A stretch of DNA of 54,855 nt from Desulfofundulus thermobenzoicus. GTDB taxonomy: Bacteria > Bacillota > Desulfotomaculia > Desulfotomaculales > Desulfovirgulaceae. The notes under the pieces are model-generated. The model worked only from the letters and a program-made list of their open reading frames with translations, was not told the origin of the DNA and did no database searches. Position numbers and translations under genes: made by a program. This document shows positions 18,735 through 27,649 of this stretch, in pieces. The stretch covers positions 1 to 54,855 of the forward strand of contig NZ_WHYR01000023.1 in assembly GCF_009428905.1 (NCBI RefSeq). Direction: 5' to 3'. Each line of letters opens with the position of its first letter. Position 1 is the stretch's first letter.

Positions 18735-20357
18735 ATGCATAAAGCGTCAAGAGCCCTTTTAAACCAGGCCAAGCGCATCGCCAAAGCGATGTTTTCGATT
18801 CCACACCACTATGTTATCGTATTGGAAGACGCGATCGACCGAACGACATACACGGAGGCCCATCTGTGGTGGCGGGATTCGAACGATCCCGACAAAGGCA
18901 TGGTTGTTGTCACCCTGGCCATGCCTGAAGGACGCCTCCTGGAATTTGAAAGATTTGAATGTGAAGAGCCATCGGTCCTTAAGGGCAGCCAACCCCAAGA
19001 GGCCCTTTCCATCGACCAACGGAGACAGGTCGCCGAAGCCTTTTTGATGACCCACGCGCCGGGTTTCAAAACGGATTTCCCGCAACTTCACGACGAGGGC
19101 TTCAAGGGCTTTACCCGTTTCACGTGGTCGCAGACGGTCGCCGGACTGCCGCTGCCTGACACCGGTCTACACATCGACGTTGACGCCCGCGGTCGCATCA
19201 AGGCCTTCCGTTTCAAAGGAAAACGCGTTCGGCTGCCGTCGCCGCCTGCACAGCTCCGTTCACGCGAGGAGGTCCTACAGGAGGCGAAGCGCGCCCTTAA
19301 CGCTACCTTGATGCTTGCCCACTTCGATCCAAAGCTTTATCTTCTTCCGCAAGATGGCCTTGGCGAAACCCGGCTGGTCTACTGGATCGAAGGCCTTTGG
19401 CCGCTCCCCGCGGATGCGGACGTCCCCGGCCCAGCGTACAACGTGCATGTTTCCTCGCCCAAAAAGCCACGGCTCCTTCCCTTGAAAGCGTCATCCGATA
19501 CTGTCGTCCTCGGCCAAGAAGCTCTCGAGTCGTTCCTTGAGCACGTTAGCGGCGACCTTAACCGTTATCCGCGGCGCGGCATGGATTGGGAGGATGGGCG
19601 GCGGGTGGTGTGGCTTAAAGAAACATATGCAGATTATATTTCTCCCGACCTATGGCCTACACCCGACGTCTTGCTTCGACCCGCAGTTCCGTCTGAATCC
19701 CAACCATCTCACCAAGCCAAAACGTTTGCTCAATTTTTTGAGGCCCTCTTCAATTTTCACGTCGCCCAGATGACCGTTTGCAAAGCTTCGGGGCGCCTCT
19801 TGGGCTTCATTCGCTTTTCCCATGAGGACGAGACCAAGCGTGTCATCTCCGGGCCGAAGTGCTTGCCCCATGCCGTGCTTAAAGCTAGGGCCGTTGCTTT
19901 TGTCCAGCGCGTCTTCCCCGAGGCACACCGTTATTTGTTCCTGGTGGATGACGAAGATGCGCTCGATTCTCCTACTATACCACAAGAAGGCCCTGGGGAA
20001 GCGTCAGGCGACAGCCCAAATCAAATATTTCGGTTTGAAGCTTTCATCGACGGCATTCCCCTTTATCTATTTTCTTGTTTCGTCACATTGCGCCGCACCG
20101 ATGGTCGTATCGTCGCCTACATGAGTACGGACACGCACCCGTCCATCTTCCTTGCAACGCCCAAAACGCCCCGCGTCACCCGTGAAGCGGCCCTCGCCCG
20201 CGTCACTCAAGAGCTCGATATTCGCCTCGAATGGGAGCAGATCCCAGAAGGCGAGCGTAACGACATCGCATTGTTCTACCGTCCTTACTTTCCACAGGGG
20301 ACCATACGTTTCATCGACGCCTTTAGCAGCGAGCCCATCAGGGAACGGTACCCTTAG
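18735..20357 (+). CDS. YcdB/YcdC-repeat protein
   Basis: A 540-residue protein without an evident signal peptide, ATG start with AAAGGAGG 8 nt upstream. Repeated units such as VAGLPLPDTGLHIDVDARG and EAFIDGIPLYLFSCFVTLRR resemble the YcdB/YcdC (PF16244) repeats of Bacilli, of unknown function. Codon use differs from the flanks: CTT, TTC, CGT and GTC are frequent and CTG is less dominant. Together with remnants on both sides this suggests horizontal acquisition. Family call moderate. Confidence 0.65.
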   Translation: MHKASRALLNQAKRIAKAMFSIPHHYVIVLEDAIDRTTYTEAHLWWRDSNDPDKGMVVVTLAMPEGRLLEFERFECEEPSVLKGSQPQEALSIDQRRQVAEAFLMTHAPGFKTDFPQLHDEGFKGFTRFTWSQTVAGLPLPDTGLHIDVDARGRIKAFRFKGKRVRLPSPPAQLRSREEVLQEAKRALNATLMLAHFDPKLYLLPQDGLGETRLVYWIEGLWPLPADADVPGPAYNVHVSSPKKPRLLPLKASSDTVVLGQEALESFLEHVSGDLNRYPRRGMDWEDGRRVVWLKETYADYISPDLWPTPDVLLRPAVPSESQPSHQAKTFAQFFEALFNFHVAQMTVCKASGRLLGFIRFSHEDETKRVISGPKCLPHAVLKARAVAFVQRVFPEAHRYLFLVDDEDALDSPTIPQEGPGEASGDSPNQIFRFEAFIDGIPLYLFSCFVTLRRTDGRIVAYMSTDTHPSIFLATPKTPRVTREAALARVTQELDIRLEWEQIPEGERNDIALFYRPYFPQGTIRFIDAFSSEPIRERYP

Positions 20358-20513
20358 TCCATTTAAGACCCGAGCTTTAGGACATGCTTGGTGTCCGCGA
20401 CTGGGGGTCTGATGATTATCATTTTAGTTTAACGGGGGAAACGGCATTATTGACCATTATTTTTACCTTCATCGGAGTTTGGTGAGCCCTTGAGGGTTTT
20501 CCGGGCGGCGCCG

Positions 20514-20661
20514 CAGGGCAGCCTTGACTGCCGGGGACACCGCACGTGGTACAATGGATAGCCGACGGGGCATACTTCTTGTCCAAAGCATGTTGCCGGA
20601 GCCGCCCCGTCGGTGTTTTTGATTAACCACGTGCGGGGTGGCAGTCAAGGCCGCCGCCCTG
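20514..20661. repeat. Three-tier nested inverted-repeat element
   Basis: The outer arms contain CAGGGC and GCCTTGACTGCC on the left, with GGCAGTCAAGGC and GCCCTG on the right (20514-20532, 20640-20661). Middle arms are CCGCACGTGGT (20540-20550) and ACCACGTGCGG (20626-20636). The inner stem CCGACGGGGC (20562-20571) pairs with GCCCCGTCGG (20604-20613) over a 32-nt loop and is followed by TGTTTTTG. The whole can fold into one long hairpin, or the inner part can act as a terminator. It could be a MITE-like relic or a structured RNA. Confidence 0.65.
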
Positions 20662-20758
20662 AATTAAAATTCGCTGAAATCGTGAGCAAGAAGGACTAAT
20701 TGTCCAATCTTAGGGGGTCAGCCCGCTGAAAACGCGTGCACAGGAGGGTGATTATACG

Positions 20759-21547
20759 GTGACCGTTTTAAATAGAGAATGGTACCAGACCATTGCCAGG
20801 CGCCGGTCGCGCCGACTCTACGAGGTGCGCCCGGTGGCGCCCGCCACCCTGGAGCAACTGAACAGGTCCTGCCGGGAATTCAAGCCCTTCCCCGAGGTGC
20901 GGGCGGTACTGGTCCCCGCCCTGGAGGAAGAGGTTTTCCGGGGCATTCTGGGGGATTACGGAAAGATCAAAGGTGCCCCCGCGTTCATCGCCTTTCTGGG
21001 GGAGGCGGAAAGTCCTTATCTTTACGAGCGGGTGGGGTATCTGGGCGAGGGCGTAATCCTAGAGGCAACCCGCCTCGGCCTGGACACCTGCTGGGTAGGT
21101 GGCTTTTTCCGCCCGGAGGTGGCGGCTCGCCTGGTCGGCATGCGCCCCGGCGAAAAGGTGGTGGCTGTAACACCCGTGGGGTATGCCACCTGCAGGTGGT
21201 CAGCAGAGGAAAAGCTCATGACCGGTTTCGGACGCAACCACCAGCGTAAGCCCCTGGTTGAACTGGCAACCGGGCTTGACCAATCCTGCTGGCCGAACTG
21301 GGTCAAAGTGGCGATGGAGGCAGCCCGCCTCGCCCCCTCGGCAATGAACCGGCAACCCTGGCGGTTCGAGGTGGGGAAAAACACTATTACGGTGGCCGTG
21401 GACAACCTGCACGACACCTACAATATTCCCAAGCGCCTGGACTGCGGCATCGCCATGCTGCACCTGGAGCTGGGCGCTCTGGCCGCGGGTGTTACGGGCA
21501 TCTGGGAGTTCCTGCCGTCGCCCCGGGTAGCCAGGTTTATCTGTTAA
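20759..21547 (+). CDS. Nitroreductase-family protein (TM1586-like)
   Basis: A 262-residue cytosolic flavoprotein candidate, GTG start with AGGAGGG 10 nt upstream. The opening REWYQTIARRRSRRLYE and the segments EATRLGLDTCWVGGFF and AARLAPSAMNRQPWRF are typical of the putative TM nitroreductase group with FMN-binding fold. The sequence stops at RVARFIC. An orphan open stretch in another frame follows (VYLLIDING...), so the last residues may be altered by a frameshift. Substrate unknown. Confidence 0.8.
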   Translation: MTVLNREWYQTIARRRSRRLYEVRPVAPATLEQLNRSCREFKPFPEVRAVLVPALEEEVFRGILGDYGKIKGAPAFIAFLGEAESPYLYERVGYLGEGVILEATRLGLDTCWVGGFFRPEVAARLVGMRPGEKVVAVTPVGYATCRWSAEEKLMTGFGRNHQRKPLVELATGLDQSCWPNWVKVAMEAARLAPSAMNRQPWRFEVGKNTITVAVDNLHDTYNIPKRLDCGIAMLHLELGALAAGVTGIWEFLPSPRVARFIC

Positions 21548-21773
21548 TTGACATAAATGGGAAATTGAAAGACGTGGGCCCCCAGGAGCTGGCTGATGTG
21601 GTGCGCAAGGAGCCGGTGGTTTATTCGTACGCTATTTTTAGGCGGTTGAGGAACTGGCCTCTCTTGTCGGGAGGGATGAGTGGCTGGCGGCGAATAGAAC
21701 AAGTTGGAGGCTGAGTCGTGCGCAATCAGGTCGCATGGTTACCTGTTTCGGCGGGGAGAGGAGGCAGGAGAAA

Positions 21774-22325
21774 ATGAGCTACCAGTTAAGTTATCTCGAC
21801 GTACTGAAGGCACTTTTTTTACCACTGGCCCCCTTCGATGTTCTACTGCTGGCGGGTGTCTTCCTCGGCATTCCGCTTATCACCATCTGGGCGCTGAAAG
21901 CGGCAGGCGCGTGGCGCAGATGGTGGTGGCTTCTACCGGTAACTGTTGCTTTTCTCTTTTTAGTACAGCTTCTGGCAATCTGGCCGCAGGCGGGATCGGG
22001 CTGGCGGCTGACGGATGAAGGTCTCAAGCTCAAGGCGTGGCCGGTCTCCACCACGCTCGACCTGAAGGGGACGCGGGCGGCGCTGGTGGAAAGCTCAAGC
22101 CCCTGGCGACCGGTGACCCGGACCTATGGGTATGGCACACCGGGGCTAACCACCGGCTGGTGCAAACTGGCCAACGGCGAGAAAGCGGTGGTGTTCCGTC
22201 ACCTGCACCCTGGCCGGATGGTGGTGCTGGAGTTGGAAGGCCGCTATTACGTGCTGACCCACCCGGGTGTGGAGGAACTTTACTCTGCGTTGCTGGCGCG
22301 GGGGGTGAAGCAGGGTGCCCTTTAG
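21774..22325 (+). CDS. Membrane protein with PH-like domain
   Basis: A 183-residue protein. Two membrane helices (about residues 15-35 and 45-62) are followed by a soluble beta-rich domain (about 70-180; GWRLTDEGLKLKAWPV, then VFRHLHPGRMVVLELE) like the bacterial PH-like domains. ATG 21774 is used because AGAGGAGG lies 9 nt upstream. Function unknown. Confidence 0.65.
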   Translation: MSYQLSYLDVLKALFLPLAPFDVLLLAGVFLGIPLITIWALKAAGAWRRWWWLLPVTVAFLFLVQLLAIWPQAGSGWRLTDEGLKLKAWPVSTTLDLKGTRAALVESSSPWRPVTRTYGYGTPGLTTGWCKLANGEKAVVFRHLHPGRMVVLELEGRYYVLTHPGVEELYSALLARGVKQGAL

Positions 22326-22527
22326 ATTCAGAATCGCTCCTTGGGACGGTACGACCAGGGTGATAACCCTGGGCGCGTTTTTGCTGCTCGGCGGCATCAC
22401 CTTCTGGATCTGGATCTTTGCGGCTTGGTGGTATGCTGTTCGCACGCTTCTGTGCGGTGCGGGCTGCAGGAGGCATTTGGGGAAGATTCCGGCTGACAGT
22501 TTTGGGGGAAGCCGGCCCTGTCGATAA
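22315..22527 (+). pseudogene. Truncated start of a second membrane protein
   Basis: A GTG start overlaps the previous gene's end. The first 40 residues (FRFRIAPWDGTTRVITLGAF, one membrane helix) resemble the start of a PH-like membrane protein. The rest loses character and runs into a terminator, so the gene seems cut off. Confidence 0.4.
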
Positions 22528-22544
22528 TGTTCGACAGGGTTTTC
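22516..22544 (+). terminator. Rho-independent terminator
   Basis: CCCTGTCGA (22516-22524) pairs with TCGACAGGG (22531-22539), followed by TTTTCTT. Confidence 0.75.
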
Positions 22545-22590
22545 TTGACGCTTTTTCGGGAAGATACCTTATGATGCCCGTGTGTTCTTA

Positions 22591-23766
22591 TTAATCCCCA
22601 AGATAAAGGGTCAGCCAGAACTCCTCGCCCTTTTCTTCCAGGCCGGGTTCGATGCCCACCAGGTTTTTCATCAGTCTGATGATCATGGGTATGCCCCGGC
22701 CCAAACGATCTACATAACGCATATTTTCCATGTATTTCAGCAGGAAGGGATTGCGGGCGTAGGAGGTGCCGATTTTCATCTTTTCTATAGTCACGGTGTT
22801 GGGCAGCCGGCCGGGGCTGCGCACCTCAATGCGATTGGCAAAACGAAAGACCCGGATTTTCGAGCCGGTGATGCTGTAATTTCTGTGTACCACGGCATTT
22901 ACCAGGGCTTCGCGGATCACCACAGGGGGCAAAATATCCTTCTCCTGCCGTTTCATACCCCGGATTTGGGCGGGTACCGCCAGGGTATCTTTGACAATGG
23001 TGGCACATCGTTCTACCACATCGGGGAGGGTACCGTTTATTTCTTTTTTGTCCATTATTTCAGAGGTAATGTCTTCTCCGGAAAAACGGGCATAGGCTAT
23101 CCCCGACTGGGGTAAATGACGGGCCGGTTCCTTGCCGAAAATCAACAGGCCGCCCACGGTAACGCATAACCGCTCCTCTTCCCGGGACAGGATGTCAGCA
23201 TTGAACAGGATGCGCTGCCGTTGCTCGGGCGGTTCCTCCAGAATATCAAAGTAATTGAATTCCAGAAAGTACTGGCGCAGGCGAGTCATATCCAGGTCCT
23301 TTTCGCCTGTTCCCGGTACCGGGGTGATATCATAATGAACCATGCCGGACAACTGAAACAACCTGCCCAGGTCTTCCCTGGTGGCCAATCGTTTGGTGGA
23401 CCCCACTCGGATAAAATACTTTCCCGCCGATGTCTGGTAAGGTCTATGCGGACCTTTGGGAATTTTTAATACGGCCACTTTTTTCCCTTCAATTTGCACT
23501 GTTTCGTAAAACGGTATAATGGAAGGGATAACATTATGGGAGCAAATGTTCATAAGCCACTGTTCCATATCTTCCCTCTGTACACCTTCAATAAAACCGT
23601 CATCGCCCACGCCGATTAAAATGGTACCCCCCTCGAAATTGGCGAAGGCGACAATTTCCTCGGCCAGATGTTCCGGTCGTATGTTCTCCCGTTTGAACTC
23701 CAGGGCGGAGTTTTCCCCGTTGGCAATTATCTCCAGCAGTTCCCGGGCAGTCAATTTACAACACAC
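22591..23766 (-). CDS. AlbA_2/Schlafen-type ATP-binding regulator
   Basis: A 391-residue protein. An N-terminal AlbA_2 domain (ALEFKRENIRPEHLAEEIVA, GGTILIGVGDDG) and a C-terminal HATPase_c_4-like domain (REALVNAVVHRNYSITGSKI) define the family of putative transcriptional regulators with an ATP fold. GTG 23766 is very close to GGAGG at 23768-23772; TTG 23754 is an equally plausible start, giving 387 residues. Ligand and targets unknown. Confidence 0.85.
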   Translation of the reverse strand: MCCKLTARELLEIIANGENSALEFKRENIRPEHLAEEIVAFANFEGGTILIGVGDDGFIEGVQREDMEQWLMNICSHNVIPSIIPFYETVQIEGKKVAVLKIPKGPHRPYQTSAGKYFIRVGSTKRLATREDLGRLFQLSGMVHYDITPVPGTGEKDLDMTRLRQYFLEFNYFDILEEPPEQRQRILFNADILSREEERLCVTVGGLLIFGKEPARHLPQSGIAYARFSGEDITSEIMDKKEINGTLPDVVERCATIVKDTLAVPAQIRGMKRQEKDILPPVVIREALVNAVVHRNYSITGSKIRVFRFANRIEVRSPGRLPNTVTIEKMKIGTSYARNPFLLKYMENMRYVDRLGRGIPMIIRLMKNLVGIEPGLEEKGEEFWLTLYLGD

Positions 23767-23795
23767 CTCCCGCCGGGTGGCATTTTATGGGCTAT

Positions 23796-23902
23796 ACATA
23801 TTATAACATGCCAGTAAGGGCTGGAAAGGTATTACAATTAAACGTTTACTTCAGCGGTCCGGTATGGTGTACCGGAAATGGTGGGTTATTTTCGACGGCC
23901 AG
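23796..23902. repeat. Copy B of the 106-bp duplicated segment
   Basis: Corresponds to 18517-18622. Here it spans the 3' end of the intact DUF1287 gene and about 55 bp beyond its stop, so copy B is the likely parent. Confidence 0.8.
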
Positions 23903-24636
23903 GTTAAAAGGCGGTCTTCTTCCCGGGGATAGGGTCCGGCGTTGTGGATGAGCAGGGGGACGCCGTCGGGCCGGCGGCGGTCGGAAACTATCCCGATGTG
24001 TTCAAAAGGCCAGCCGAAGGCCACGATATCCCCGCCCTGCCATTGCCTTAAATTTTCCGGGTCACCCGGTTTGATCTGCGTGGTCAGATTCTCCGCGTAC
24101 TTCTGGAAAAAGACCACCTGGTTCTGCACCCGCCGGAAGTCTATGTTCGGATCGGGCCGGCCGTTCACCCGCGGGTAGTCCCGGACGTGCTTTTTTATGT
24201 CTTCGTCCATCATGGCTTTTAAATCGTAACCGGCATTCTTTAACGCCCGCCAGATGAGATCGGTGCAGACCCCTTCGTCTTCCGGCGGGTAACCGCCCTG
24301 GTAATAGGCGCTCCGGTAGCTGACATTGGCCTGCACTTCTTTCCGGGCGCCGGCCACTATATCGTCCAGATCCGGTACGCCGTCTTTATCCCGGTCGTGG
24401 TTGACCACCAGCTTTTCAATCTTTAATGGCTGCCGGGGGACGGGACGCATGATCAGGTAATTTTGCAGCTGGAAATGGGCGGTCAGGAAGTAAAACGCCC
24501 CGGCCAAAAGTAAAACCAGAGAAAAAACGATTATTCTCCTGGGTTCCGGCATTGATGTATCTCGCTGCTGATCCACTTCAGGTTTGGGGAATATCAGGTT
24601 GTATAAAGTAACGGGTTTGGCCCGGCGGGTGGACAT
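23851..24636 (-). CDS. DUF1287 protein, membrane-anchored
   Basis: A 261-residue protein with one N-terminal membrane helix (about residues 33-52). The exported part has GVCTDLIWRALKNAGYDL (candidate nucleophile cysteine), GGDIVAFGWPFEHIGIVSDR (candidate histidine) and LIHNAGPYPREED, the pattern of DUF1287, related to the NlpC/P60-like fold. It may act on cell-wall peptides. ATG is supported by AAAGGA upstream. Confidence 0.85.
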   Translation of the reverse strand: MSTRRAKPVTLYNLIFPKPEVDQQRDTSMPEPRRIIVFSLVLLLAGAFYFLTAHFQLQNYLIMRPVPRQPLKIEKLVVNHDRDKDGVPDLDDIVAGARKEVQANVSYRSAYYQGGYPPEDEGVCTDLIWRALKNAGYDLKAMMDEDIKKHVRDYPRVNGRPDPNIDFRRVQNQVVFFQKYAENLTTQIKPGDPENLRQWQGGDIVAFGWPFEHIGIVSDRRRPDGVPLLIHNAGPYPREEDRLLTWPSKITHHFRYTIPDR

Positions 24637-24914
24637 AATACCATTCCTTTTTTGTAATGGGGCAACGCCTGTTTCCCGGATTGGCGCCAGCCGTGTTTAC
24701 ATCAAAATGCCGAATCAGTTTGCTTTACCGGCCGGATTAAGTATATCACGGAGGGCACTTTCAGAGCAATGGCTCTTTTGAGGGCTTACCACTGAAAACC
24801 CTGTGGCCTTGTGCATTCCAATGGCATAAGAAAACTGGTGAAAAAGCACCGGGCTTGTTCCGGAAGGAAGTTTACCAGGATATGAAGATTCTCTGTCCAG
24901 TTTTTACACAGCTA
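24637..24914. other. Non-coding gap
   Basis: Intergenic DNA between two minus-strand genes; nothing recognisable apart from the terminator that follows. Confidence 0.4.
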
Positions 24915-24959
24915 AAAAAGGGCGGGTACTTTTCTGGTGGGGCAGTACCCGCCTTTTTT
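24915..24959 (-). terminator. Bidirectional terminator after the propeller gene
   Basis: GGCGGGTAC (24921-24929) pairs with GTACCCGCC (24945-24953). It is flanked by AAAAAAG on the left and TTTTTT on the right, so it would work on either strand; the minus-strand gene ends 19 bp away. Confidence 0.85.
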
Positions 24960-24977
24960 CCACGCTACGCCCCTGGC

Positions 24978-26993
24978 TTAGAGCACCTGGACCACTTTGA
25001 AGAGGGGGCCCCGCATGTACTGGCTGAAGCCGTCGAGCAAAAAGCCCCGGACGGTTACCTGCCGGCCCACCCCGGCTTCCAGGGCGGCCGCCACCTCTTT
25101 ATTGCCTTCCCGGGGAATGAGCACCAGCCGCCCGCCGGCGGTTTCCAGCTCGTAATGGCGCCCTTCCAGGTTGCTCACCGTCAGTTTGCCCGTGACCTCC
25201 CGGACCGCGCTTTCTTTAAACTGGATGTCAAAGGAGGCCGGATAATAGTTGGCGTAATAACCGGGGTTCTCGGACAGGCGGCAAAGTTCCGTTAATTCTC
25301 CCGTGTCCAGGGACATTTCGTAGAGGGAGCCGCTGTTCCGCTGGTTTAAACGCATAAAAATCAAGTATTTTCCGTCCAGGGACATGTGCGGTTCGTAGTC
25401 GGCCGTATCCGCCGGCCCGCCGGTCAGGGGCTTCACCGTGCCGTCCGCCGCCCGCAGCCAGATGCGCTGCCCGGGCACCGGCACGCCCCGGTGGTCGCTG
25501 CGGCCCTCCCAGGCGGTGGTTTCCGGACCCCGGCAGAAAAGCAGTCCGTAGGGCGGGGTGGCCGTCCACACCGGCCGGGTATCCACCTGGCCGTCCCGGC
25601 CGTAGTTGATAATTTTGCCGCCGGCCGGCATATCCACGATATACAGGTGCTTGTTGGCGGTGGCTTCCCGGCCGCCGCCCAGGATGCAGGCCAGCCGGCT
25701 GCCGTCTGGGGACCAGGCCAGCCACTGGGGATAGTTCAATGCCGTACCCACGTTCAGGGGCTGCCCCGGCTTTTGTACGTCCAGCACCTGGAGGGTCACT
25801 CCGTCGGCGGACAGGGAGGCGGAGTTGGGACGCAGGTAATAGGCCAGATAGCGACCGTTGGGCGACCACTTCAGCCCCTCGGCCGACCAGGCGTAGATGC
25901 TGTCTTGATCTTTTTCCGTTAGCGGTTCACCCAGTTTGAGCAGGCCGGACCGTTCCCCCTGCAGGGTCACCCGGTCGATCTGAAGAGGGTTGCCTTCCGT
26001 CCTGGCGAAAGACACGGCCAGGCTCTGCCCGTCGGGCGCCCAGGCAAAGTCTGCGATCAAGCCGGTCTTATCCGGCAGGAGGGTGGTAATGGCTGCTTTC
26101 CCGTCATTTAACGAGGCCAGCTTGAGGTTGCCGTCCGGGGCATAGCCGCCGCCGGGGCCCTGGGTGCTGTAGGCCAGGACATTGTCCCGGGGCGACCAGG
26201 CGGCCGCATCCAGCACGGGGCGCGGGTCCACCTGGAAGTTACCCGTACCGTCGGCTTTGACCACCCACAGGTATGGCTTCCCACTGTAGAACTCGGCAGT
26301 GTCCCACTGCAGGTAGGCCAGCCACCGGCCGTCGGGAGACCAGCCTACGATTTTTACCGCCTTACCATTTGTATCCCGCACCGGTATGGCCTTGGCGGGG
26401 CTGTTGTTCCCCTGCCCGTCCACCACCCACAGGTAACCGTCCCGGGTAAAGGCCACCCGGGAGGGTATGGTGGTGGAATATACCTCTGCGGGTACGGCAT
26501 TGTCCGGGCCGCCCTGTTCCGGCATGGTTATTTCAATGACACCCGTTTTTTCGTTCCACTGCACCGTAGCGCCCAGGGTCCGGGCAATAAACCGCAGGGG
26601 CACCAGCACCCTGTTTTCCAGCAGGATTACCCGGCCGCCCGGTTCGATGGGCCGATCATTTTTATAGGCCCGGCCGCTGTCTACTTCTAGCTTTATGGCA
26701 GCACCGTCTTTGACCACGGTCACCGTACGGGTGGCCGGGTCCCAGTCCACCCGGGCCTGCAGGGCATAAGACAGGGTGCGCACGGGCACCAGGGTTACCC
26801 CGTCCAGACGCCATTGCGTTAAATTTAATTCCCGGCCGTTGACCAGGACCGGTTTCTGCAGGGGAACAAGTGAGGAACTTTGTCCATCGCCGGCGGCGGA
26901 AACCCGGGGAAAGGCCGGAACAGAAGCCGCCAGCAAAAGAAGGGAAAGCATAACGAAAAGTGCCAGCAGAGGCAGGCGTTTTTGCTTGAACAT
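24978..26993 (-). CDS. Secreted copper-amine-oxidase-N / beta-propeller protein
   Basis: A 671-residue exported protein. A signal peptide (residues 1-34, RLPLLALFVMLSLLLLAASV) is followed by a copper amine oxidase N-terminal-like domain (about 50-155; LVNGRELNLTQW, VPVRTLSYALQARVDW, VPLRFIARTLGATVQW). A TolB-like propeller then carries repeated SPDGRWLAY, APDGQSLAV, SPNGRYLAY and SPDGSRLAC blades (about 170-570). Such proteins sit at the cell surface; the ligand is unknown. ATG 26993 rather than TTG 26996 fits the GGAGGT ribosome site. Confidence 0.85.
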   Translation of the reverse strand: MFKQKRLPLLALFVMLSLLLLAASVPAFPRVSAAGDGQSSSLVPLQKPVLVNGRELNLTQWRLDGVTLVPVRTLSYALQARVDWDPATRTVTVVKDGAAIKLEVDSGRAYKNDRPIEPGGRVILLENRVLVPLRFIARTLGATVQWNEKTGVIEITMPEQGGPDNAVPAEVYSTTIPSRVAFTRDGYLWVVDGQGNNSPAKAIPVRDTNGKAVKIVGWSPDGRWLAYLQWDTAEFYSGKPYLWVVKADGTGNFQVDPRPVLDAAAWSPRDNVLAYSTQGPGGGYAPDGNLKLASLNDGKAAITTLLPDKTGLIADFAWAPDGQSLAVSFARTEGNPLQIDRVTLQGERSGLLKLGEPLTEKDQDSIYAWSAEGLKWSPNGRYLAYYLRPNSASLSADGVTLQVLDVQKPGQPLNVGTALNYPQWLAWSPDGSRLACILGGGREATANKHLYIVDMPAGGKIINYGRDGQVDTRPVWTATPPYGLLFCRGPETTAWEGRSDHRGVPVPGQRIWLRAADGTVKPLTGGPADTADYEPHMSLDGKYLIFMRLNQRNSGSLYEMSLDTGELTELCRLSENPGYYANYYPASFDIQFKESAVREVTGKLTVSNLEGRHYELETAGGRLVLIPREGNKEVAAALEAGVGRQVTVRGFLLDGFSQYMRGPLFKVVQVL

Positions 26994-27314
26994 CAATTTT
27001 ACCTCCCGGTCCGGAATGACACTGGCAACGAAATTTGGTATAACAACCCGGCGTGCAGACAGTGGAGTTTCTCAGGAAGTGCTCACCATGACCGCCCCGC
27101 TTTCCACCTGTACTCATTATTTATAGACGGAAAAAGGCCGGCAAAGGTTCCCGGACCGGGGAAAAAGATGGGCTATGTGTATACACTGGGAGGGATCTTT
27201 TACAAGATTATGTAAAGTTCATGGAAGAGGTTAAAAATATTTTGCTTGTCATGTTGAGGGAGACCCATCAATGCCGTCAGTAAAAGAATGCACGACTGCG
27301 TTGAAAGGGAAATC
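26994..27314. other. Non-coding gap
   Basis: Divergent intergenic region; no gene or strong structure seen before the promoter at 27315. Confidence 0.4.
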
Positions 27315-27343
27315 TTGACCGTTATGCTGTACTGAAGTATGCT
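27315..27343 (+). promoter_or_regulatory. Promoter of the second PIN toxin-antitoxin pair
   Basis: TTGACC (27315-27320) and TATGCT (27338-27343) are 17 bp apart. TATGCTGTA occurs twice (27323-27331, 27338-27346) around the -10 and may be an antitoxin-binding repeat. Confidence 0.55.
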
Positions 27344-27361
27344 GTATAAGAGGTGGTGTTT

Positions 27362-27649
27362 ATGAATAACTATAAATATCGAACGCAGCTTTATCTGGAT
27401 GAAGATCATTACCGTTTTTTAAAAGAACAGTCCGCCCGTTACCAGATCAGCATGGCCGAAGTGGTGCGCCGCCTGCTGGACCGCGAACTGGAAAAGAATG
27501 AGGAAATCAAGGACGATGATCCTATTTTTCAGATGGGACGGGAAGGCACGGCCACCGGTCGCGTAAACGGTTCACTTAACCATGACCGGTACATTTATGG
27601 CCAGTTCCCCAAACACCGGAGTGGACAAAAGCGGGGTTCCCATGGTTAA
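27362..27649 (+). CDS. Ribbon-helix-helix antitoxin
   Basis: A 95-residue protein. KYRTQLYLDEDHYRFLKEQS followed by SMAEVVRRLLDRELEK is a ribbon-helix-helix DNA-binding module. ATG 27362 follows AGAGGTGG; the GTG nine bases earlier is less well placed. Its stop overlaps the PIN gene start (ATGGTTAA), so the two are translationally coupled. Confidence 0.8.
   Translation: MNNYKYRTQLYLDEDHYRFLKEQSARYQISMAEVVRRLLDRELEKNEEIKDDDPIFQMGREGTATGRVNGSLNHDRYIYGQFPKHRSGQKRGSHG

Noticed and set aside
20540..20640. tRNA-like or tmRNA-like fold
   Set aside because: No acceptor stem with CCA, no T-arm consensus; long nested inverted repeats explain the structure better.
21548..21715. Open stretch (VYLLIDINGKLKDVG...) after the nitroreductase
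   Set aside because: Protein-like, but no start and no recognised family; it may be a frameshifted tail or a separate relic. Not listed as a gene.
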